Assembly (NCBI GenBank): GCA_002317155.1
Contig: DCIR01000068.1
Coordinates: 53,209 to 73,099 of the forward strand
DNA: 19,891 nt
Direction: 5' to 3'
From: Lachnospiraceae bacterium UBA1721
GTDB lineage: Bacteria; Bacillota; Clostridia; Lachnospirales; Lachnospiraceae
The notes beneath the pieces were generated by a model. It searched no databases. It had not been told where the DNA came from and worked only from the letters and a program-made list of their open reading frames with translations. This document shows positions 16,763 through 19,891 of this stretch, piece by piece. Numbering within the stretch: the first letter of the stretch is position 1; each line of letters starts with the position of its first letter. Position numbers and translations under genes: made by a program.

Positions 16763-16774
16763 TTTTCGCGAAAA
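16763..16774. promoter_or_regulatory. Palindrome between divergent genes (possible operator)
   Basis: TTTTCGCGAAAA is a perfect 12-base palindrome in the 158-base gap between the tocopherol-cyclase-like gene and the DUF4190 operon. It lies 17-28 bases before a possible -10 box TATAGT (16791-16796), where a regulator could act. No known regulator site was recognised. Confidence 0.35.
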
Positions 16775-16825
16775 TGGTACTTTAAATTTGTATAGTTATA
16801 TCCTTATGCTTTTGGAGGATTTTTA

Positions 16826-17404
16826 ATGTCTGAACAAAAAAACTGGTACGACGATGATTCGGACCAGACAAGTGATAGTGGCGATTCTAAATCACCTCAT
16901 TATGGCGATGGTGATAACGGTCAAAGCAATTGGTATACAGAAAATTCTGACGACTATGTAAAGAGCAGTTCTTACAATTATGATTCACAGTATAATCATA
17001 ATACAAACCAGTATTACGGCAGACCTGCAAATACTCAGGGAACCAATCAAAGATTTGGTGGTGCTGCGTTTGGTTGCGGAATAGCATCAATAGCGACTTT
17101 ATTTACAGGAGTTTTATCAGTTGGAATAGGTGCGTTGGGTATCCTGTTTGTCAATTTGAGTAAAAGACGCGGAAAGGCGATTTTACCCAGAGCCAAGGCA
17201 GGAATGGTAATGTCGATTATCGGAATAGTATTAGGCGGAATTATCACCTTTAACTCATTATTACTGATGTATACAATGGTTAAGGATGGTTCGTTCTACG
17301 ATACCTATTACAATGAATTTAATGAGTCATACAAAATGATTTACGGTGAAGATATGGACCGTGAAGAATTTGAGCAAATGTTTAATCTTTTTGGAAGTGA
17401 TTAA
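16826..17404 (+). CDS. DUF4190-like membrane protein with a polar N-terminal tail
   Basis: A 192-residue protein. Residues 1-75 are low-complexity, rich in Asn, Asp, Ser, Tyr and Gln, and probably disordered. Two hydrophobic segments follow (about 79-111 and 125-152), joined by a Lys/Arg-rich loop (NLSKRRGKAILPRAKAG); that pairing, with small residues and GIVLGGI, is typical of DUF4190 proteins. The last 40 residues are acidic with many Tyr. The positive loop predicts both ends outside the cytoplasm or a hairpin. GGAGGA lies six bases before the ATG. It is the first gene of a four-gene operon, with the next starting 12 bases later. No function is known for the family. Confidence 0.8.
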   Translation: MSEQKNWYDDDSDQTSDSGDSKSPHYGDGDNGQSNWYTENSDDYVKSSSYNYDSQYNHNTNQYYGRPANTQGTNQRFGGAAFGCGIASIATLFTGVLSVGIGALGILFVNLSKRRGKAILPRAKAGMVMSIIGIVLGGIITFNSLLLMYTMVKDGSFYDTYYNEFNESYKMIYGEDMDREEFEQMFNLFGSD

Positions 17405-17416
17405 GAGGAAAAGCCT

Positions 17417-17959
17417 ATGATAGGATTTAACAATTCATTTTCATATGGTGATTACGGCAGTGCATACGGAAGTATGTATGGCGGATTTGGAGTCGATAAA
17501 GACCCTGCAAAGGAAGCACTCAAGGCGCTTCCCGGTTCTGATGCGGAAGAAAAAGAGCAGGAGATGAAGGGGCTCAAAATCAAGGGAAAAGGTGATGGCC
17601 CTAACGGAGAATGTGAGACCTGCAAGGAACGTAAGTATCAGGATGGCTCTGACGAAATGGTATCATTCAAGACCGCAGCTCATGTTGATCCCAATGCTGC
17701 CGCATCGGCTGTAAGAAGCCATGAGCAGGAACACGTTTCCAATGCGTATAAGAAAGCTGAGACGGATAACGGAAAAGTTATCAACGCATCAGTATCTATC
17801 CATACGGCAGTATGTCCTGAATGTGGAAGGACTTACGTTTCGGGTGGTACTACGCATACTCAGATTAAGTATTACAATGAGGACAATCCATATCAGCAGA
17901 GCATGAAGTCCGGAGACAGAACTAAGTATTCAGGAATGAATGTTAACTATGCTGTATAA
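17417..17959 (+). CDS. Small HEQEH protein with two CxxC pairs, possible zinc metalloprotease
   Basis: A 180-residue protein. The first 30 residues are Gly/Tyr/Ser-rich, and a charged linker follows. The core has C66-x2-C69 (ECETCKERKYQDGSDE), H102-E-Q-E-H106 in AVRSHEQEHV, and C133-x2-C136 (CPECGRTYVSGG). HExxH is the zinc site of zincin proteases, and the surrounding VRSHEQEH resembles the SprA-related putative metalloprotease family. The four cysteines could bind a second, structural zinc. No third zinc ligand can be assigned with confidence and no signal peptide is visible, so protease activity is an inference. It sits second in the operon between two membrane proteins. Without catalytic activity it could be a zinc-binding structural protein. 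Confidence 0.65.
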   Translation: MIGFNNSFSYGDYGSAYGSMYGGFGVDKDPAKEALKALPGSDAEEKEQEMKGLKIKGKGDGPNGECETCKERKYQDGSDEMVSFKTAAHVDPNAAASAVRSHEQEHVSNAYKKAETDNGKVINASVSIHTAVCPECGRTYVSGGTTHTQIKYYNEDNPYQQSMKSGDRTKYSGMNVNYAV

Positions 17960-17973
17960 AGTGAGGATTTATA

Positions 17974-18762
17974 ATGACTAACAGATATAAGTCGGTGGCA
18001 GCTATAAGAGATGATGCCAAAGGCTTTATGAATGGCAACTATGCAAGAGCGGTTGGCATTGTACTGATATTTTTTGGAATATATTATGTTGTAAGTATGA
18101 TTTTGTCTGCGTTTGACCAGATACTTACGGCTATATTTGTTAATTCCGGAATGGTTTCTGATGGTGCTGTTTTGGTAATGGATATTATCTATGGCATTAT
18201 CAGTTTGGTTCTGAATATTCTGCTTGCTATTTTCACAATCGGAATGAGTCTTTTTTATCTTAAAATAGGCTGTAAAGCGCAGGCGGCTGCGATTGATTTG
18301 TTTGCAGGATTCAGAGAGGATTTTTCACGAAGCCTCCAGATAGCTTGCAGGGTTAACGGATCGATCGGATTGGCAATGCTCCCGGGATCTGTATTACTCT
18401 CGTACTATATAGGTACGAAGCAGATGTATGCACTGTATGCTGCGGTTATCAGTATACTCATCGGTGGAATACTTGCGATATATATTTCTCTGACATATGA
18501 AATGTCATATTTTATCATGCATGATTTTTCTGATTATTCGTCAGGAGAAGTGATTAGTGCGTGCCGCAAGAAAATGAAGGGGCATAAATGGCGCCTTTTG
18601 GGATTGGAACTTAGCTTCATTCCCTATTATATCCTGGCTATATTGACGCTGGGTATTGGAATGCTTTGGGTATATCCGCTGGTTCGGGAAGCTCAAGCCC
18701 AATTTTATCTTGACCTCATGAATCCGAAGAAAGTAAGCGGAGAGTGGGAAAGGACAGTATAA
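17974..18762 (+). CDS. DUF975-like integral membrane protein
   Basis: A 262-residue membrane protein with about five or six helices (first near 25-48, then about 60-92, 125-145, 150-172 and 205-240). The N-terminus, with RDDAKGFMNGNYARAVGIVL, matches the usual DUF975 opening of a short amphipathic stretch followed by a GNW/GNY-type motif before the first helix. The C-terminal SACRKKMKGHKWRLLGLELSF and the final tail in Leu-rich context are also family-like. A GAGG ribosome binding site lies at good spacing before the ATG. Only one base separates its stop from the following EAL gene, so translation is probably coupled. No function is known for this family. Confidence 0.8.
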   Translation: MTNRYKSVAAIRDDAKGFMNGNYARAVGIVLIFFGIYYVVSMILSAFDQILTAIFVNSGMVSDGAVLVMDIIYGIISLVLNILLAIFTIGMSLFYLKIGCKAQAAAIDLFAGFREDFSRSLQIACRVNGSIGLAMLPGSVLLSYYIGTKQMYALYAAVISILIGGILAIYISLTYEMSYFIMHDFSDYSSGEVISACRKKMKGHKWRLLGLELSFIPYYILAILTLGIGMLWVYPLVREAQAQFYLDLMNPKKVSGEWERTV

Positions 18763-18763
18763 C

Positions 18764-19540
18764 ATGTCGGTTGTTAAACCAATGTATGTATACCCGATTC
18801 CATATGTTTTTCAGGAAATTCGCAATGTAAAAACGAATAGTATTTTTGGTTATGAAGCGTTGCTTAGACCTGAGGATGGAACGGATCCAAAAACGTTTAT
18901 AAATGCAAGAATGATGATGGGTGGAACTCATCAGCTTGAAGTAGATACTTTTTTTAATGCAGTAAAAATGTTCCATAAGCTTAAGATGCCGGGATATCTT
19001 AAGATCAACAGTTTTCCAAATGAATGTCTTAATGTTCATGAATCAAGAGTACTGGCTGACGAATATGGTAAGGAATTTTTGTCCAGAATCGTTGTGGATA
19101 TTTTAGAGTATCCGTTTCTTGGAAGAGAAGCGTGGTATGAAAAAGAACGTATGATGCTCAGATATGATATGAAGAGTGCACTCAATGCGTTCGGTGATGG
19201 TATCTTTAGGGACTTCTCGAGTGTCATGTTTTATCATCCGGATGTGGTGACTATTCCGCGCCATGTTTTTCAATACATGACTGATAATATTCAGCAGAAA
19301 ATGTATGTTAAGAGCTTGGTTGAGGCACTTAAAAATCAGGGGGCTACTGTACTTGCACAGGGAATCGAGAATGCAGTTGAGTATCAGATGCTTGCTGATT
19401 TTGGTATTGATCTTGCACAGGGTTATTATATCGGTATGCCGGGTATTCCTGTTTCACCTGAATATATAGGTGATGAGGATGAGGAAGCAGAAGAATCAGT
19501 TTTGGATGAAGAAGAGAGCGCTGTAGATTTATTATTTTGA
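18764..19540 (+). CDS. Degenerate EAL-domain protein, probable cyclic-di-GMP binder
   Basis: A 258-residue protein consisting of one EAL domain and an acidic tail (about 232-258). The signature E31-A-L (YEALLR), N82 (INSF), E115 (DILE) and Q219-G-Y are kept. Three positions needed for catalysis in active EAL phosphodiesterases have changed: the DDFGTG motif reads N141-A142-FGDG, the lysine of the KID motif is T163 (VTIP), and AEGVE reads AQGIE (Q199). By family knowledge, loss of the paired Asp, the Lys and the Glu abolishes hydrolysis, while such domains can still bind cyclic di-GMP. It is therefore more likely a receptor or scaffold than an enzyme. It is the last gene of its operon, one base after the DUF975 gene. 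No terminator is obvious after it. Confidence 0.88.
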   Translation: MSVVKPMYVYPIPYVFQEIRNVKTNSIFGYEALLRPEDGTDPKTFINARMMMGGTHQLEVDTFFNAVKMFHKLKMPGYLKINSFPNECLNVHESRVLADEYGKEFLSRIVVDILEYPFLGREAWYEKERMMLRYDMKSALNAFGDGIFRDFSSVMFYHPDVVTIPRHVFQYMTDNIQQKMYVKSLVEALKNQGATVLAQGIENAVEYQMLADFGIDLAQGYYIGMPGIPVSPEYIGDEDEEAEESVLDEEESAVDLLF

Positions 19541-19580
19541 TATGTGCTTTGATTGTCTGCTTTGATAAATTTCAGGCTAC

Positions 19581-19609
19581 TTGCAAATAAAACTGTTTAG
19601 GAATATAAT
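19581..19609 (+). promoter_or_regulatory. Sigma-A promoter upstream of the FMN riboswitch
   Basis: TTGCAA (19581-19586) and a perfect TATAAT (19604-19609) are separated by exactly 17 bases. Transcription would begin near 19616, about 13 bases before the riboswitch. Confidence 0.85.
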
Positions 19610-19628
19610 TCCTTACGTAATTGAATAT

Positions 19629-19746
19629 GTTCTTCGGGGATGGGTGCGATTCCCTACCGGCGGTAAAGTCCGCGAGCCGATGATAATACAAGGCATGAAC
19701 CGGTGTGATTCCGGTACCGACAGTAGAGTCTGGATGAGAGAAGAGT
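19629..19746 (+). ncRNA. FMN riboswitch (RFN element) aptamer
   Basis: The conserved RFN core is clear: TTCTTCGGGGATGGGTG at the start, ATTCCCTACCGGCGGT, AGTCCGCGAGCC, a variable arm, GTGATTCCGGTACCGACAGT, and AGAGTCTGGATGAGAGAAG at the end. It binds flavin mononucleotide and usually turns off riboflavin synthesis or transport genes when FMN is plentiful. The gene it controls lies beyond the right edge, most likely a riboflavin transporter (ribU) or rib operon; that identity is an inference from the family. Confidence 0.96.
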
Positions 19747-19752
19747 AACTAC

Positions 19753-19803
19753 ACTTGCCGGTGCAGGCAGATTATGAGTCTGGATTGCAGATGTTCGGCA
19801 AGT
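19753..19803 (+). promoter_or_regulatory. Stem between the FMN aptamer and its terminator
   Basis: ACTTGCCG (19753-19760) can pair exactly with CGGCAAGT (19796-19803), an 8-bp stem around a 35-base loop just after the aptamer. It may form part of the switching structure, but how it interacts with the aptamer or terminator cannot be decided by eye. Confidence 0.4.
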
Positions 19804-19827
19804 AGTATATTTACATTGAGTGATTTG

Positions 19828-19857
19828 ATCCCCGCGTAATTATATGCGGGGATTTTT
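19828..19857 (+). terminator. Terminator of the FMN riboswitch expression platform
   Basis: An 11-bp stem (19828-19838 with 19843-19853, one G-U pair) closes a four-base loop and is followed by TTTTT. Its place downstream of the aptamer fits FMN-dependent transcription termination. Confidence 0.85.
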
Positions 19858-19891
19858 ATGTTATGGAAATATGATTGCATTGTGGCGGAAA

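Noticed and set aside
19546..19566. Direct repeat GCTTTGAT, 13 bases apart, after the EAL gene
   Set aside because: Two short copies in an AT-rich gap are likely chance; there is no hairpin or mobile-element feature.

Overview
The window looks like part of the chromosome of a butyrate-forming anaerobic Firmicute, most likely a Lachnospiraceae member of the Butyrivibrio/Pseudobutyrivibrio type. The basis is the ptb-buk pair, clostridial-type MMPL and ABC exporters, moderate-to-low GC, strong AGGAGG-like ribosome binding sites and TTGAAA/TATAAT-type promoters. The genus is an inference, since no rRNA or other marker is present. No tRNA, rRNA, insertion sequence, phage gene or CRISPR array was seen.

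Layout. (1) Positions 1-1955: an ABC exporter half-transporter, possibly missing its first few codons at the window edge, closed by a strong terminator. (2) 2030-7970: an MMPL/RND-type membrane transporter overlapping a very large surface protein. The latter carries GLUG-type repeats outside the cell, one C-terminal membrane helix, and a complete HAD-family phosphatase domain inside, all in one reading frame. (3) 8032-10271: ptb and buk, the phosphate butyryltransferase/butyrate kinase route from butyryl-CoA to butyrate plus ATP, with heavily biased codons and a convergent terminator. (4) 10278-11438, minus strand: an HD-GYP cyclic-di-GMP phosphodiesterase. (5) 11591-15521: a clear promoter, then secA and prfB six bases apart, then a 14-bp-stem terminator. 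prfB lacks the usual programmed frameshift. (6) 15540-16667, minus strand: a tocopherol-cyclase-like protein, unexpected in an anaerobic non-photosynthetic bacterium. (7) 16826-19540: a tight four-gene plus-strand operon with a DUF4190-like membrane protein, a small HEQEH/two-CxxC protein, a DUF975-like membrane protein, and an EAL-domain protein lacking several catalytic residues. (8) 19581-19858: a consensus promoter, an FMN riboswitch and a terminator, whose regulated gene lies beyond the window.

How the parts fit. ptb-buk is energy metabolism and secA-prfB is housekeeping (export and translation termination). The two cyclic-di-GMP genes, one apparently active and one probably a binding-only protein, suggest second-messenger control of surface or motility functions. 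The MMPL/GLUG-HAD pair looks like an envelope export or surface module whose two proteins are translationally coupled. The items most worth follow-up are the GLUG-TM-HAD fusion, the zincin-like/degenerate-EAL operon, the tocopherol-cyclase homologue, the prfB gene without its frameshift, and a perfect 14-bp-arm palindrome inside the GLUG coding sequence.
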